Shown here piece by piece: positions 22,965 through 37,500 of a stretch of DNA of 64,000 nt. Numbering within the stretch: position 1 is the stretch's first letter; each line of letters opens with the position of its first letter. The position numbers and the translations under genes are program-made. The notes under the pieces were generated by a model, which had not been told where the DNA came from, searched no databases, and saw only the letters and a program-made list of their open reading frames with translations. The stretch comes from Aegilops tauschii subsp. strangulata (taxonomy: Eukaryota; Streptophyta; Magnoliopsida; Poales; Poaceae), in the NCBI RefSeq assembly GCF_002575655.3, contig NC_053037.3:447175793-447239792 (forward strand), given 5' to 3'.

Positions 22965-25900
22965 TGTAACGCCCGGATAATTAGGCTACAGTAAAACTCT
23001 CCTGATGATGCCATGTCATCTCAGTTACTCTTGCTAATCAAGTGTTAGTTCAAAACATCTCAAATTCAAAAAAATGAATTAGTGACAAACACCCAAAGTT
23101 TTCAAAAGTCAAAACAAAAATGTTCGGTGGGTGCCAAATATTGCACTGGTAATTATTGTGGAGAACATTTTTTGAAAGTGCCCAAGTATTTTAAAGTGAA
23201 ATAAAACAGAAAAGAAGAATAAAGAAAAGAAAAGAAAAAGAACCCCCTCCCTCACTGGACCAGGCGGCCCTTGCTCGCAGGCCAGACCAGCCTACCTGGC
23301 CCAGCTGGCCAACCGCCGGCCCAGCCCCCTGCCTCGTCTCCCTTCCCTGTTCCCCCGACCCGGGTCGGAACAGGGGTGCGTTGCCACCGGACCTTCCTCG
23401 CCGGCGTCGAGGAGAGGATAAGGTCGCTAGCGCCCCCGCCTCCTCGGGCCCCTCTCCCACTCGCCCCCGCTCTCCCTCTCGGCCTCTGCGCCTCCCCCAT
23501 CAGATCCACCTCCCTCTCCCCTTCGATCCCCACTGCCCGAGCGTGCTCGCCGCCGTTCTCCGTCGTCCCCGCGGCCACCGTCATCGCCCTGCACCCCCGA
23601 CATGCCGTAGGCGTCCGTCGTCGTCCTCCACGTCGACCGGTGCTCGCCGTTGGAGCCGGGAGGCACCACAGCGCCGGATCCACCTCGTCCCCTTCCGCCA
23701 TGGCCGCCGGTGATCCCCGTCGACTGCGGCCTCCCTCTGCGCTCCCGTTCACTCACGGGGCCTCCTTGCGCCCGCACGGTGAGCACCACATGTCATTCCC
23801 CTGCCTCCCCCTCGTTCTGCTGCGCATAACATCACCGCCGTGGACGACCGAACGCAGCTCCGTCGTGCCGCTCATCGTCGTCGCTTCCTTCGATGCCATG
23901 GCCGTCCGAGCACACCATCGTGCTCGGGGCACTCCAGTGGTGCGGCCTGGCGCGTTAGATTGTTTATGCACGCGCTAGTTCTTTGTTTTCGCCGAGCTAC
24001 CGTAGACCACCGACGCCGGCGACCTTGCAGCTCCCTGTTCCGGCCATCTCCGGTCGGTCCAGTGGCACCACTCGAGGCGCGGCAGCGTCAGCGTTCGAAC
24101 GCACGTGGAAACGCGTGATTTGGCGCTCTGTAGCGAAGATCCGAGCCTCTCCGGTGAACTCGCTGCCGCGGAGAGCTCGCCGGCGCAACTCCGACGCCGG
24201 CCGCCAACGTGGCACACCTGGGGCCACCCCCTGTGTCACTGCCAGTGGGGCCCCTGGTCCCCTGTTGACCAGTTGACCTGGTCAACTGCGCTGACTGGGC
24301 AGGCCCCAGCCACTGACGTGCGGGTCCCACCTCTTAATCCTCTAATTAAAACATTTTAATAATTAAAACTAATTAGTTTAGTTAATTAGACACTTAGAGG
24401 TGGGCCCAGTAGTTTTACTAACTAAATTTAGATTAGTTTGAACTCTGTTTAACCCACCGTCTATGACAGGTGGGTCCCCCGTGTCAGTTTTGACCAGTCA
24501 ACCGGACTGTTGACTGCTGACGTCACTCATACGTCATGCTGACGTCATATTCCTTTTCTGTTAATTTAAGTAAGTCTAGAAAATGATTAAATCTTTAGAA
24601 AATCATATAAAATAATCCGTAACTCGGATGAAAATACTTTCTAGATGAAAGTTGCTCGGAACGATGCGACGAATCCGGATACGCAGCCCGTTCGTTCACC
24701 ACACGTCCCTAGCATAGTGAACCTGCAACATTTCACCTCCGGTCCATCTGTCCGAAAACGCGAAACATCAGGAATACTTTCCCGGATGTTCCCCCCTTCG
24801 CCGGTATCACCTACTACCGCATTAGGGCACACCTAGCATCACGCTTTGTCATGTCATGCATCGTCATGCATCTGTTTGCATTGTATTCATTGTTTCTTCC
24901 CCCTCTTCTCTCCGGTAGACTACGAGACCGACGCCGCTGCTGGTGCCCCGACCGACTACGTTGTTGACGACCCCTCCTTCTTGCCAGAGCAATCAGGCAA
25001 GCCCCCCCCCCTTGATCACCAGATATCACCTATTCTTCTCTATACTGCTTGCATTAGAGTAGTGTAGCATGTTACTGCTTTCCGTTAATCCTATCCGGAT
25101 GGATAGCCTGTCCTTGCTACTACTGTTGTTACCTTTACCTGCAATCCTACATGTTTAGTATAGGATGCTAGTTTTCCATCAGTGGCCCTACATTCTTGTC
25201 CGTCTGCTGTGCTATACTATCGGGCCGTGATCACTTGGGCGGTGATCACGGGTATATACTTATATACTCTATACATGATACCTGTGGTGACTAAAGTCGG
25301 GTCGGCTCGTAGGAGTACCCGCGAGTGGATCTTTGTGGCGGAGCGACAGGGCAGGTTGAGACCACCTAGGCGAGAGGTGGGCCTGGCCCTGGACAGCGTC
25401 CGCGGTTACTTCAAAATAACACGCTTAACGAGTTCTTGGTATTTGATCTGAGTATGGCCATTTGGTCTACACGCACTAACCAACTACGCGGGAACAGTTA
25501 TGGGCACTCGACGTCGTGGTATCAGCCGAAGCCTTCGTGACGTCAGCGACTGAGCGGTGCGCGCCGGATTGGACTGGAACGCCTACTAGGCTAGGTCTGC
25601 TTTCGGCCGCATTCGCAACATCCAGGTGTGCAATGGGCGATGGGCCCAGACCCCTGCGCCATAGGATTTAGACCGGCGTGCTGACCTCTTTGTTGTGCCT
25701 AGGTGGGGCTGCGACGTGTTGATCTTCCGAGGCCGGGCATGACCCAGAAAAGTGTGTCCGGCCAAATGGGATCGAGCGTGTTGGGTTATGTGGTGCACCC
25801 CTCTAGGGAAGTTTATCTATTCGAATAGCCGTGTCCCTCGGTAAAAGGACGACCCGGAGTTGTACCTTGACCTTATGACAACTAGAACCGGATACTTAAT

Positions 25901-26643
25901 AAAATACACCCTTCCAAGTGCCAGATACAACCCGGTGATCGCTCTCTAACAGGGCGACGAGGATGGGATCGCCGGGTAGGATTATGCTATGCTACTTGGA
26001 GGACTTCAATCTACTCTCTTCTACATGCTGCAAGATGGAGGCTGCCAGAAGTGTAGTCTTCGACAGGACTAGCTATCCCCCCTTATTCTGGCATTCTGTA
26101 GTTCAGTCCACCGATATGGCCCTTTACACATATACCCATGCATATGTAGTGTAGCTCCTTGCTTGCGAGTACTTTGGATGAGTACTCACGGTCGCTTTTC
26201 TCCCTCTTTTCCCCCTTTCCTTTCTACCTGGTTGTCGCAACCAGATGCTGGAGCCCAGGAGCCAGACGCCACCGTCGACGACGAATCCTACTACACCGGA
26301 GGTGCCTACTACTATGTGCAGCCCGCTGACGACGACCAGGAGTAGTTAGGAGGATCCCAGGCAGGAGGCCTGCGCCTCTTTCGATCTGTATCCCAGTTTG
26401 TGCTAGCCTTCTTAAGGCAAACTTGTTTAACTTATGTCTGTACTCAGATATTGTTGCTTCCGCTGACTCGTCTATGATCGAGCACTTGTATTCGAGCCCT
26501 CGAGGCCCCTGGCTTGTATTGTGATCCTTGTATGACTTATTTATGTTTTAGAGTTGTGTTGTGATATCTACCCGTGAGTCCTTGATCTTGATCGCACATG
26601 TTTGCGTGCATGATTAGTGTACGATTAAATCGGGGGCGTCACA
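22965..26643 (+). repeat. 3' LTR of element A, full length
   Basis: A 3679-bp LTR. It carries the block missing from the 5' LTR (24393-25089), including a ~130-bp stretch (24668-24805) almost identical to the LTR of element C at 55758-55895. It ends GGGGGCGTCACA before TSD CCAAG. Confidence 0.95.
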
Positions 26644-26832
26644 CCAAGCCTGGCTTTTATAGCCTATTACAAGGTTATAGACTCTGTGTTCTTTTAGAAC
26701 AAAAGAGCCCCCAAGCAATATTTTGAGATGTGCTCAATGGGCGCCTATGTTTGAGTTGTGCTTTGCAACAGACTCTCTTTGGCCCCTGTTGACTTTGGGT
26801 AGCAAGCCCCCAAGTTTTTTTATGTGGCTTAT
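26644..26832. other. Tat element fragment between two insertions
   Basis: 189 bp of the Tat spacer, isolated between element A and the solo LTR. It carries the AGCCCCCAAG motif typical of this Tat family twice. No gene. Confidence 0.75.
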
Positions 26833-28399
26833 TGTGACAGCCTGATTTTTCGCCCTTTCTTTTTCTTTTGTTTTTCTGAGGTTTTTGCTTGAGTTTTCTT
26901 TTTCCGTGGCTTTGTGGTCTGGAAACTGGAGAAGATGCCCTCTTCTTTGTTTCCAGAATGGCTTTTCATTCCCAAATCCTTCCCTAGACTCTGTCATTTT
27001 CATCCTAGCCCAAATCCCAATATTCTTTTTATTGGGAATATTCCTTTTCTATTGAAGGAATAACTCAAATTGCCCTAGGTTGTGAAGCAACCTTTATTTC
27101 CATCACTCCTAACATTCCCAAATAATTCTCATAAATTGTTTGGGTCATATATTTCTCAAATATGGCAAAATATTTCATTTGTCACGTTTATCATCATGCT
27201 CAAATAATTCATTTCCTATTCTGCCCTTAATGGCACATTGTGAAGCAAGTGCTATTTTCCTTTTCCCAATTTACCTCAAATTCCTTGGACACCTTTTCCT
27301 GTCCATATCATTGCCACATGACAAAATTCAACCTCATTTGCCTAGTAATTATTTAATTATGATTTTCCAAAGTTTCTATCCAGAAAGAAGCTTTGTGAAG
27401 GAGGTGCAAGCTAGGCATATCCAAATGAGTTACCATTTTGCATGATCCCTCATATCATCATATCATAGCCCTCAACCAAAGTAGAGCTCATGTCATGCCT
27501 CCATGTGAGCTCATCTTCAATTCTTTGATTCTGTCCAAAATTTCAGTTTGTGAAGCAAGTATATTTTATCTTACTCCATTATGGCTGCCAATTTTTCTAG
27601 GCCTTATATTATCCATATAACCTACCTCCACCCATTTTGGGCATGTTTCATCAAGCCATTATTCCTCTAAAACATTTCCAAGTTTCTGTCCAAAATGAAG
27701 CTTTGTGAAGCAAGTGCCACTTTGGTATTTCCAAATGGCATGAAATCTTTACAGCAGCTTCATACCATCATATAACCCCTATCTGCCAGATTTCAGCTCA
27801 TGAAAATCAAGTACGTGAGTGTATCATCCAAATCCCTAATTCTGGCCAGTTTTGCACTTTCTACATCAACCCTCATCTAAACTCCTCCTATTAGTCTGAT
27901 TTTTAGTTATCAGCATCACCTTAGTGTTTGATCATCGCAAGACAAACTATTTACCATGTTACCAAGCTGGTTTACCCATAGAAAGTTACAAACACCTTCT
28001 TACTGATTTACTTTGGAGCTTAGTGCAAATATCTTATTTGCCCCTGGACCTATTTATTTATTCAGTTGGACTAAGGGCACCAAGGTCCATCTACTGGACA
28101 TGGTCGGCCATGCCAAAGAGCGCCGCTTGCGCCAGTGCACATGGTGATCACGCTTGCGTCATGGCTGAACGCGTGCTCTGGCTTGTTACGGCCACTGTTC
28201 TCGTCTCCTCCCTCCTCGTCTCGACCTCCATTCATGTCCTGGAGCTCGCCCGTGATCGACTGCATCGCCCTGAATCGGTTCCTCGTCGTGGTTCGCCATT
28301 AATGCGCTGCTAGAACAGTGCCCGTGCCATGCCCAGCCTCTGACCTCCATTAGAGCACTGCTCGAGCTCGCTAGCGATGCTCCAGAGCCTTCCCCTCGG

Positions 28400-28408
28400 C
28401 TATATAAG
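28400..28408 (+). promoter_or_regulatory. TATA box in the solo LTR
   Basis: CTATATAAG followed by a C-rich tract (CTCTCCCGCAGCTCACCC), a strong plant core-promoter look. It lies about 1.57 kb into the LTR. Confidence 0.5.
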
Positions 28409-30497
28409 CATGCCTCCAGCTCTCCCGCAGCTCACCCATCTCCCCCTCACCTCATTTGCCCTCTGGAATCGCCCCATCTCGCCGGAGTCCGCCGTTTTCC
28501 TCCATGGCCGCCTCGGCCTCGGCATGATTCTGGCCAACCCGAGCCTCCTCTCCTCCTCCCACCATGTCCACCGACTCCCCCTCGTCCCACTGAGCCGCCC
28601 CACCACCTCGCCCCTCGCCGGAGTGCACCGTGGCTGTGGCCTCCACGTTCGGCCGCCGCCCCCTCCTCTCGGCCGCCGCTCCAGCTCAGCCATCCGGAGC
28701 TCCTCCCCCTCTCCCGTCTCCACCAAGGCACTCCCCACACCTCTACCAGCCTCCCCATCTCCTCCGTTCGTCACCGGAGAGCCCGCATCGCCGAGAGCCG
28801 CCGCCGCCTGAAGCTCCTGGCGCCTTCCGTCGCCGCGACCTCCCCTCCTCTCCACTCCTCCCGGCGTCGCCTTACCCTCTAACGGGTGCGCCACGGCCTC
28901 CCGCACCCGCTTGTGGCCTCGGCTCGGCCGGAGATGGCCGGAGCCGGCCGGCCCCCTCGCCTGAGCGCCCCTGCCTGGCCTCGTTCCTCCTCTATTCCTC
29001 GCGTGAGTAAACAGAGGGAGGAAGATGACGTGCGCCCGACCCCCTCCCCCTGCCCCTGGGCCCCACGCGCCAGTGCCCCAGGCGCCTCATCCCACGTGGC
29101 AAGTGGAAATGGTTTTCCCAGAGTATGTCTCCTCTTTTATGAAAGCGTATTCTTTTCCTGCTTTTGCCGAAATGCGTTTTCCCCTCTAGAAAACGTATTT
29201 CCTTATATTGCGGCCAGGAGTGCGCTTTCTCTGCTCAGAAAGTGTATTTTCTAATATGCGCCTCTGCCTTATCCACTCAGGGACCCATTGGTGATAAAAT
29301 CTTCACAGATTGGTCCTTCTTCTTCCACACCTCATAACTCCGCAACCGTAACTCCGATCGAGGTGAAACTAGCGCTCACTTCTTCGTCTCGTCGAGCTCT
29401 ATCTTTTGGTAACATTTTCACTAGGTGATTTCACAGTGAAAATGACCAGTATGCCCTTGCCTCTAATCAGCCCCCTTCGAGAAAGAACCGCCCGATGTTT
29501 CGTTCCGCGGCTTCACCGCACTTCTTCCCGGAGTCTCCGTCACCCCAGGCAAGCCACAATACCCACTTGCATGATAGTCATGCAGTAGCCATGGTTTTCA
29601 ACTTGAATATTTATTAAATGATTGCTTGTTTGAAATATGGTTATCGTTGTTTCGGTAATGCTTCTGGGTTAGTACTTACTTGCTTGCTATGTTGTTATGC
29701 CCCTGGTTTTCATGCCCTGCTAGTTGCTATTATTCCCTTCATATGCTTATGCTTGCTAGTAGTACATGTTGATGTTGGTGATGGTTTTCGGTGCATGACT
29801 GCCGTCTGTCCCGAGTACCGTTGTTATGCATGTTGCGTTACATCCAGTTGGTTAAATGCTTGCATGATGGCATGGTTGATATGTTCTTGCATGATATTTA
29901 TTGTTGATGCTAGTGGTCATGATAGGTTTCTATGAGTAGTGTTGTACTTGTGATATTCATGCTCGTCATTATACTATGCTCAGATGGAGATGATTCATTG
30001 TTGATATGGTGGATAGTTATGTTGTACCCTCATGATTACGTTGATATCATGTTCATGCATTGTAATTGCATCATGTTATTTTATCATGGCTCAGCATATT
30101 GCATTCAAGTTTAACCGGATTAAATTGAACTTGAACAACTGTTGGCTGAGTCATGGTGCCACCATATCGACCTGACCAGTGCAACCACGCTTACCTTTAT
30201 GGGAAGGTCCTAATTGGGTCTATTGTCGTGCCTCTCGCCGGTGCCTCCAATGAGGGAAGGTTATGGGCGTGCGTACCCTGGCCCGGTAAGCAGACATAAC
30301 CTTGTGTGCCCGTTGTTGTTGTTATGGATCCGGTCCCCGTGAGGGACGTTTTGGCCACGACGGTGGTCGTTGTGTCTTTGGTAGACACGGGGCCACCCAG
30401 GACTAGCCCAGTTGGGAGTGGGTCGGAGTGGCCGAGAGAGTGTCATGGCAGTAGATCGGTTTTGTCGGAACGCCGTTGGTCCACCCGAATGGGAGTG

Positions 30498-33400
30498 TGT
30501 GACGCCCTCGATTCAATCGTACACTAATCATACACGCAAATGTGTACGATCAAGATCAAGGACTCACGAGAAGATATCACAACACAACTCTAGACACAAA
30601 TTAAAATAATACAAGCTTTATATTACAAGCCAGGGGCCTCGAGGGCTCGAATACATAAGCTCGAAAACACAAGAGTTAGCGGAAGCAACAATATCTGAGT
30701 ACAGACATGAGTTAGACAAGTTTGCCTTAAGAAGGCTAGCACAAAAGCAACAACGATCGAAAAGGCAAGGCCTCCTGCCTGGGAGCCTCCTAACTATTCC
30801 TGGTCGTCGTCGGCCTCCAATGTAGTGGTAGGCACCCTCAGGGTAGTAGCGGTCGTCTTCGAAGGTGGCGTCTGGATCCTAGGCTCTACCATCTGGTTGC
30901 ATCAACCGAAAAGAAGAAGAAAGCGGGAAAAGGGGGAGCAAAGCAACCGTGAGTACTCATCCAAAGTACTCGCAAGCAAGGATCTACACTACATATGCAT
31001 CGGTATCAATGAAAGGGGATGTATCTGTGGACCGGACTGCAGAATGCCAGAAGAGAAGGGGAAGGCCTAGCCTATCGAAGACTAGCATCTTCTGGAAACC
31101 ACCATCTTGCAGCAACAGGATGGAGTAGAGTAGCATAAAGTAAAGTAGTAGAAGTGTTATCAACCTCGGCCAGAGATCCTTTCTCGACTCCCTGCGAGAA
31201 AGCAATCCCAGAGCCATACTATCCAATTCTCATCACAAATATCCAGTTCTAGTTGTATCGATCGAGATACAACTCCAAGTGTCTGTTACCGTAGGACAGG
31301 CTATCGATAGATGTTTTCTTCCCTGCAGGGGTGCACCAACTTACCCACCACGCTTGATTAACTCCGGCCGGACACACTTTCCCGGGTCATGCCCGGCCTC
31401 GGCCAAACAATACGCCGCAACCCGACCTAGGCTTAATAGAGAGGTCAAGCACGCCGGACTAAACCTATGCCCACGTGATGGTTAGTGCTATCAGGCCAGA
31501 GGCCCCTCGGATCAAATATCCAAATCGTAGTGGATTAGGAACGCGCGGTAACAAGCAGAGACTCACGAAAGATGTGACCCCGTCGCCCCGTCTCGAGGAC
31601 TTGCGGCAAGGGCTAAGAATTCCCGGCCACGCCTCGTAATTATCTCGCGGGCACCCTCCAGGTCAACCTGTCTCCACATCACTCGCAATTAAGCTCGCGC
31701 GGGTACCCCTCAGGGCCGACCCGTCTTTAGTAACATGGTTCAGTGTAAAGTCATAGTAACCATAGTAACTGTGTGTCCAAACATCAAGGGGAAAACCCGA
31801 GGAATCACCCCCGGTGGATTCCACTCGATGCAATCATCAAGGTGAACGTAAGAGGAACCACCCCCGAGGTTCACACTTGAGGGGTTGCACGACAGAGTCG
31901 TATCGGAAGTGGTTAAGGCGGAATCACCCTCGATGACCACGACCGAATAGCTACACTACAGGGTTAACATCAGAAGTGCTGTAGAGATCTCACCCTCGGC
32001 ACTCGATAGTAACCCAGTAGTGTCGAGCAACTAAGGGGAAAGTGATGTGCGGTGCCGGGGCCTGGTCTTTGATCCCGTTGATCGGGTCTTCAATGATGAA
32101 GCAGGGGCAACAAGGACAAGGTGGGGGTCACTGATGGATCACTAACCAACCTATACTAAGCAGTTTAGGATAAGCAGGTAAGGTACAACAGCAGATACAA
32201 AAGCAGGCTATGCATCAGAATAGGAGCAATCAATAACAGTAGCAAAATCTAATGCAAGCATGAGAGAATGGAATGGGCGATATCGAGATGATCAAAGGGG
32301 GGGCTTGCCTGGTTGCTCTGGCAAGGAGGGGTCATCGTCGACGTAGTCGATCACAGGGGCGGCATCAGTCTCGGGGTCTACCGGAGAGAAGAGGGGGTAT
32401 AAAGCAGACAGAGCATCACAAAGCATAACATGGCAATATACGGTGCCGGGTGTGACCTAAGGTAAGGCTACACGATATAGGTGAAGGGGGAATTCAACCG
32501 GGAATGTTTTCCCAGTTCCGGACCTATGTCAGACAGATGACCGGAGGGGGAATGTTCCATGTTCAGATAGTTAGAGGCATCTGACTGATGAATGGACCGC
32601 GTATTCGCATTCGTTGGATTTTTCTGAGCAACTTTCATATAGAAAACATTTTCATCCGAGTTACGGTTTATTTTCTATGAATTTTCAAAGATTAAACCAT
32701 ATTCTAAATTTATTTAAAATAACATAAAAGGAAAATATGACGTCAGCAGAGTGTCAGCATGACATCAGCAAGTCAACAGACCCGCTGACTGGTCAAACTG
32801 ACCAGTGGGTCCCACCTGTCCTAGACAGTAGGGCTAACAAAGGTTAACCTAAACTAACTAAGTTAATTAATTAGAAGGGGCCCACCTGTCAGTGTCTAAT
32901 TAGGTTAATTAAATTAGCTTAATTAACTTCGTTAATTAGGGGGTGTGGGCCCCATCTGTCAGTTACATGGGCCGGTCCAGTCAGCAGAGCTGACCGGTCA
33001 ACAGGCCGGCCGAGCCCTTGGGGCCCATGGGTCAGTGACCTAGGTGGTGGCCCGGGGGTGGCCCACACGGCGCCAGCTCAGCGGAGCTGCCGGAGTGGCT
33101 CCGGCGAGCTCGTGCGCGGCGGCGGAACGCCGACGAGGTCGGAAATCGCCTACGGTTCACCATTTCGCGTGCCACGACTTGCGTTCGAAAGCTAGGAGGG
33201 AGCCACGTCGAGTGGTGCTGCTAGACTACGCCGGGGAGGCCGGAAAAGGCGCCAACGTCGAGTTTGGCGACGGTGGCTTTCGGGTGTGCTCGTGCTCGTC
33301 GCTGCAGGGCACGGCAAGGACCGTGGGAGGTGGCATTGGACTGCTGGGAGCGTGCTGAGCACGATGCCGTGCTCATCCGAGCTGGACGGAGAGTGTGGAC

Positions 33401-34498
33401 ACGGCGATGAGTTCGGCGGCGGAGGCGCGCTACGCCAGGACAGTAGCTACGGCTAGGGGCGCGGTGAGGCGAGGAAGGAGAGGGGAGAGGACGGAGTGGA
33501 GCTCACCGAGCGGTCAAGAAAGACCCTTGGTGGCTTAGGAGCAGCAGAGCTCACCGGGGAGGAAGGGGATCGCCGGCGGCCGTCGAGGAAGAAGATGATG
33601 TGTGCGGCGACAGTGGAGCTCCCCCGCTCCGATCCAAGGGCGTAGGCGACGTAGGTGAAGGCGCCGGAGCTACTGGACATGCGCAAACGGCGCGGGGTGG
33701 CCGGCGGCCGCGCCTATGGCGAGGACTAGGCGACGGTGTCGTCGGCCCTTCTCCAAATCCGCGGAGAGGGAGAGGGGGAGAAATGGATGAGGACACCAGG
33801 GGGAGTGGGATGGTGCAAGTGGAGGCGGGGATCGAGGAGGCGAGGAGGCGCGAGCCTTATCCCCTCGCCCAGGCATCGCCGGCGAGGCGGGTCCGGCGGG
33901 GACGGCGCCTATAGCGACTCGGGTCGTGGAACAGTGCGAGGGGGGAGACGACCGGGGAGGGGGAGTGGGCTGGCCAGCTGGAGTGGGCCGGCCCAGGTGG
34001 GTGTAGTCCAGGTAGGGGGTTGCTCTCTCTCTCACCCTTTTCCTTTTCTTTTAGTTTTTCTTTTTATTTTCAGCAGCTTTTGCATTTTCTTTTTAGCCAA
34101 TAATGACTTTGCAAAATTATGCCACTGGCCAAAACAATTTCAAAGAATTAAAGTGCACTGCCACAAAAATATTGTGAGACTTTTGAAATAGTTTGCCAAT
34201 TTTATAAATTAAAAATGCATTTAATTTATTGCTTAGGTCACTGTTTTAAGTAGTTTAGGCCACTCAAACCCTTTGCAAAAATGTTGGTTCACCACCAATA
34301 TTAGTTTTGGATTATTTGGCACATGATGAACATTTTAGTTTTCATGTTTGAGCAATTTTGAATTTCACTCAGAAATTGAAATTGAATTCAACTGGAATTT
34401 GAAATGGAATATTGATTAAAGTGACTAAGCACTATTATAGCAAAATGATTAGCTTGATCTCAGGGATTACTGTAGCATCATTACACCGGGGTGTTACA
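30498..34498 (-). repeat. 3' LTR of element B
   Basis: 4001 bp, TG...CA on both ends (TGTGACGCCC ... GGGTGTTACA on plus). It matches 39355-43356 end to end. ORFs around 33044-34191 are mirrored in the other LTR and are not genes. Confidence 0.96.
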
Positions 34499-34513
34499 AC
34501 TCTCCTCCTCTAA
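34499..34513 (-). other. Polypurine tract of element B
   Basis: Minus TTAGAGGAGGAGAGT abuts the 3' LTR, preceded by CTCGGGACGAGAAT as in A and C. Confidence 0.85.
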
Positions 34514-34534
34514 AAGAAATTCTCGTCCCGAGAA

Positions 34535-37500
34535 TTAAGAGGTAGAAGGGAACAGGTCGGGGTATTCAGCCTAGAGGTTATCTTCGCGTTCCCAAGTGGC
34601 TTCATCTTTAGTATGATTCGACCATTGCACCTTGAGGAACTTGGTAACCTTCTGGCGGGTTCGACGTTCAGCTGCTTCAAGAATGCAGATCGGATGCTCT
34701 TTGTATGTGAGATCATCTTGAACTTCAATCAATTCCGGATCCACTTCACGTTCTGGATCCTTGAAGCATCGACGAAGTTGCGACACATGGAAGACGTCAT
34801 GAACGTGAGAGAACTGAGGTGGCAACTCCAATTGATAAGCCACCAGTCCACGACGGGAGAGAATGCGGAAAGGACCAATGTAGCACGGAGCTAGCTTGCC
34901 CTTGACTCCGAACCGATGAGTGCCTCTCAAAGGAGTGACACGCAAATAAGCTTGTTCACCAGGTTGATAAGTTGAACCCCAGTGTTTACGATCATAATTG
35001 CTCTTTTGGCGGGACTGGGCCGCCTTGAGATTATCCCGGACAATGCGAACCTGCTCTTCAGCTTGTTGAATAATGTCTGGACCAATGAGCGTCCGTTCCC
35101 TAGTTTCTGACCAATTCAGAGGGGTTCAGCACTTGCGTCCATAAAGCACTTCGAAGGGTGCCATCTTCAAGTTGGCTTGATAACTGTTGTTATAAGAGAA
35201 CTCCGCATAAGGGAGAGATTCTTCCCACTTCTTGCCGAAAGAAATAACACAAGCTCAAAGCATGTCTTCAAGAATTTGATTGACTCGCTCGACTTGGCCT
35301 TGGGATTGGGGATGATAAGCAGTGCTCCAGGTAATATGAGTTCCCACTGCCTCTTGGAAACTATCCCAGAACTTTGAAGTGAATATACTGCCGCGATCTG
35401 AACTGATCTCCTGCGGAATGTCGTGGAGTGACACAATTCTGGAGATATACAAGTTTGCTAATTGACTAGCAGTGATTGTCTCCTTGACTGGCAGAAAGTG
35501 AGCAACCTTCGAGAATTGGTCGATGACGACAAAGATAGCATCGTTACCTTTCTGAGACTTGGGAAGGCCAGTGACGAAGTCCATCTGAATCTTATCCCAC
35601 TTCCATTCAGGAATCGGAAGTGGTTGTAGAAGTCCAGCCGGTTTCTAATGTTCTGCTTTGACGCGACGACAAACGTCACATTCTTCAATATATCGAGCAA
35701 TGTCTTGCTTCATCTTAGACCACCAGTACTTCTGACGGATGTCTAGATACATCTTGGTACTTCCCGGATGAATAGAGAGAGGGGTGTCATGCGCTTCTTT
35801 CATCACCTTCTCGGTCATAAGCTCGAACCGGGGTACTACAATGCGATCTCTGAAGTATAAGGTCCCATCTTCACCAAGTGAGAAATCTCTGGATTTCTCT
35901 AATGCAAGATCCTTTTTCATCAGATCAACATGTGCATCTTTGGCTTGAGCAGACTTGATTGCTTTCAGAAGAGTTGGTTCCAAGACAAGGTTATTCAGAG
36001 AACCCTGTGGAACTAGTTGAAGGTTCATCTTGCATAGCTCTTCATAAAGGCGGGGTTGAGCTTTGTAGACCATGTGATTGTTGCAATAAGACTTACGGCT
36101 CAGGGCATCGGCCATTACATTAGCCTTGCCAGGGGTATAGGATATACCGCAGTTGTAGTCAGCAATAGCTTCCATCCATCGCTGCTGACGGAGGTTCAGA
36201 TCTGGCTGAGTAAACAGGTACTTCAGACTCTGATGATCGGTGAAGATCTCGCAACGATTACCGAGAAGGTATTGTCGCCATAGCTTCAGTGCAAAGATAA
36301 CCGCAGCAAGCTCGAGATCATGAACTGGGTAGTTCTCTTCATGAGGACGCACTTGACGGGAGGCATACGCAATTACTTTGCGCTCTTGCATTAGGACACA
36401 GCCTAATCCTTGACGTGAAGCGTCGCAATAGATGACGAAGTCCTTGCGAGAATCAGGGGGAGCAAGCACTCGGGCAGAAGTCAGCTTGTCCTTGAGTGCC
36501 TGGAAACTTTCCTGACATTTGTCTGTCCAATCAAACTTAACGCCCTTGTGAAGCAGATTGGTCAGTGGCTTGGCGATCTTGGAGAAGTTCTCGACGAAAC
36601 GGCGGCAATAACTGGCAAGTCCGAGAAAGCTTCTGACTTGCTTGACAGTCTTCGAAGGGGTCCAGTCAAGAATAGCCTGAACGCGCTCTGGGTTGACGGC
36701 AATACCATCCTTGGAGATGACATGACCAAGGTAGGTGACTTCGGGTAACCAGAATTCACACTTGGAATACTTGGCATAAAGTTGATGCTCTCGAAGCTTC
36801 TCTAGAACAAGTCGAAGATGTTCAGCATGTTCTTCTTTGTTCTTCGAATATACCAGGATATCATCCAGATAGACTACGACGAACTTGTCGAGGTAATCCA
36901 TGAATATGTAGTTCATTAGACGAGAGAATGTGGCTGGCGCATTGGTCAAGCCGAAAGACATGACAGTGTACTCATAAGAACCATAACAAGTGACGAATGC
37001 GGTCTTTGGAATATCCTCTTCACGAACACGGATCTGGTGGTAACCCAACCTCAAGTCGAGTTTAGAGAATATCGATGAACCAGCCAGTTGATCATACAGA
37101 TCATTGATCCGAGGAAGGGGATATTTGTTCTGAATTGTAGCTTGGTTGATAGGACGGTAGTCTTGGACCAAACGGTTCATTCCGTCCTTCTTCTTGACGA
37201 AGAGAGAAGGTGCTCCCCAAGCAGAGGAACTTGGACGGATGAAACCCTTGCAAAGAGATTTGTTTATTTCCTCCTTAAGTTCAAGGAGTTCATGAGGTGG
37301 CATCTTGTAGGGTCGTTTGGCAATAGGAACGGTGCCTGCTTTCAAGTCGATGACAAACTCGACAGCCCGGGCAGGGGGTATTCCTGGAAGTTCTTCTGGA
37401 AATACGTCTTGGAAGTCGCGAACGACTGGAATCTTTTCAATTCCCTCAAGAGGTGCTGCGTTCAACGCATTCAAAGCATAAAGTCGTGCTTCAGCGTTTT

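Larger units (their letters stand above)
14134..26643 (+). mobile_element. Tekay/Del-type chromovirus 'A', complete structure
   Basis: A 12,510-bp element with perfect TSD CCAAG (14129-14133 and 26644-26648). 5' LTR 14134-17129, tRNA-Met primer site, a leader carrying an extra ORF, gag-pol with a C-terminal chromodomain, polypurine tract, 3' LTR 22965-26643. The LTRs differ in length by 683 bp because of a loss in the 5' copy. By-eye divergence of the shared first kilobase is about 3%. The CTCGGGACGAGAT motif before the 3' LTR is typical of Tekay-clade grass elements. Confidence 0.95.

Noticed and set aside
28377..29010. ORFs just downstream of a good TATA box, looking like the first exon of a host gene
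   Set aside because: They overlap in several frames, are GC-rich and low-complexity, and lie within LTR-like sequence bounded by a TSD; no splice-consistent continuation was found.
33044..34191. ORFs of 104-151 codons
   Set aside because: Located in the LTR of element B and mirrored at 41953-42964 in its partner.
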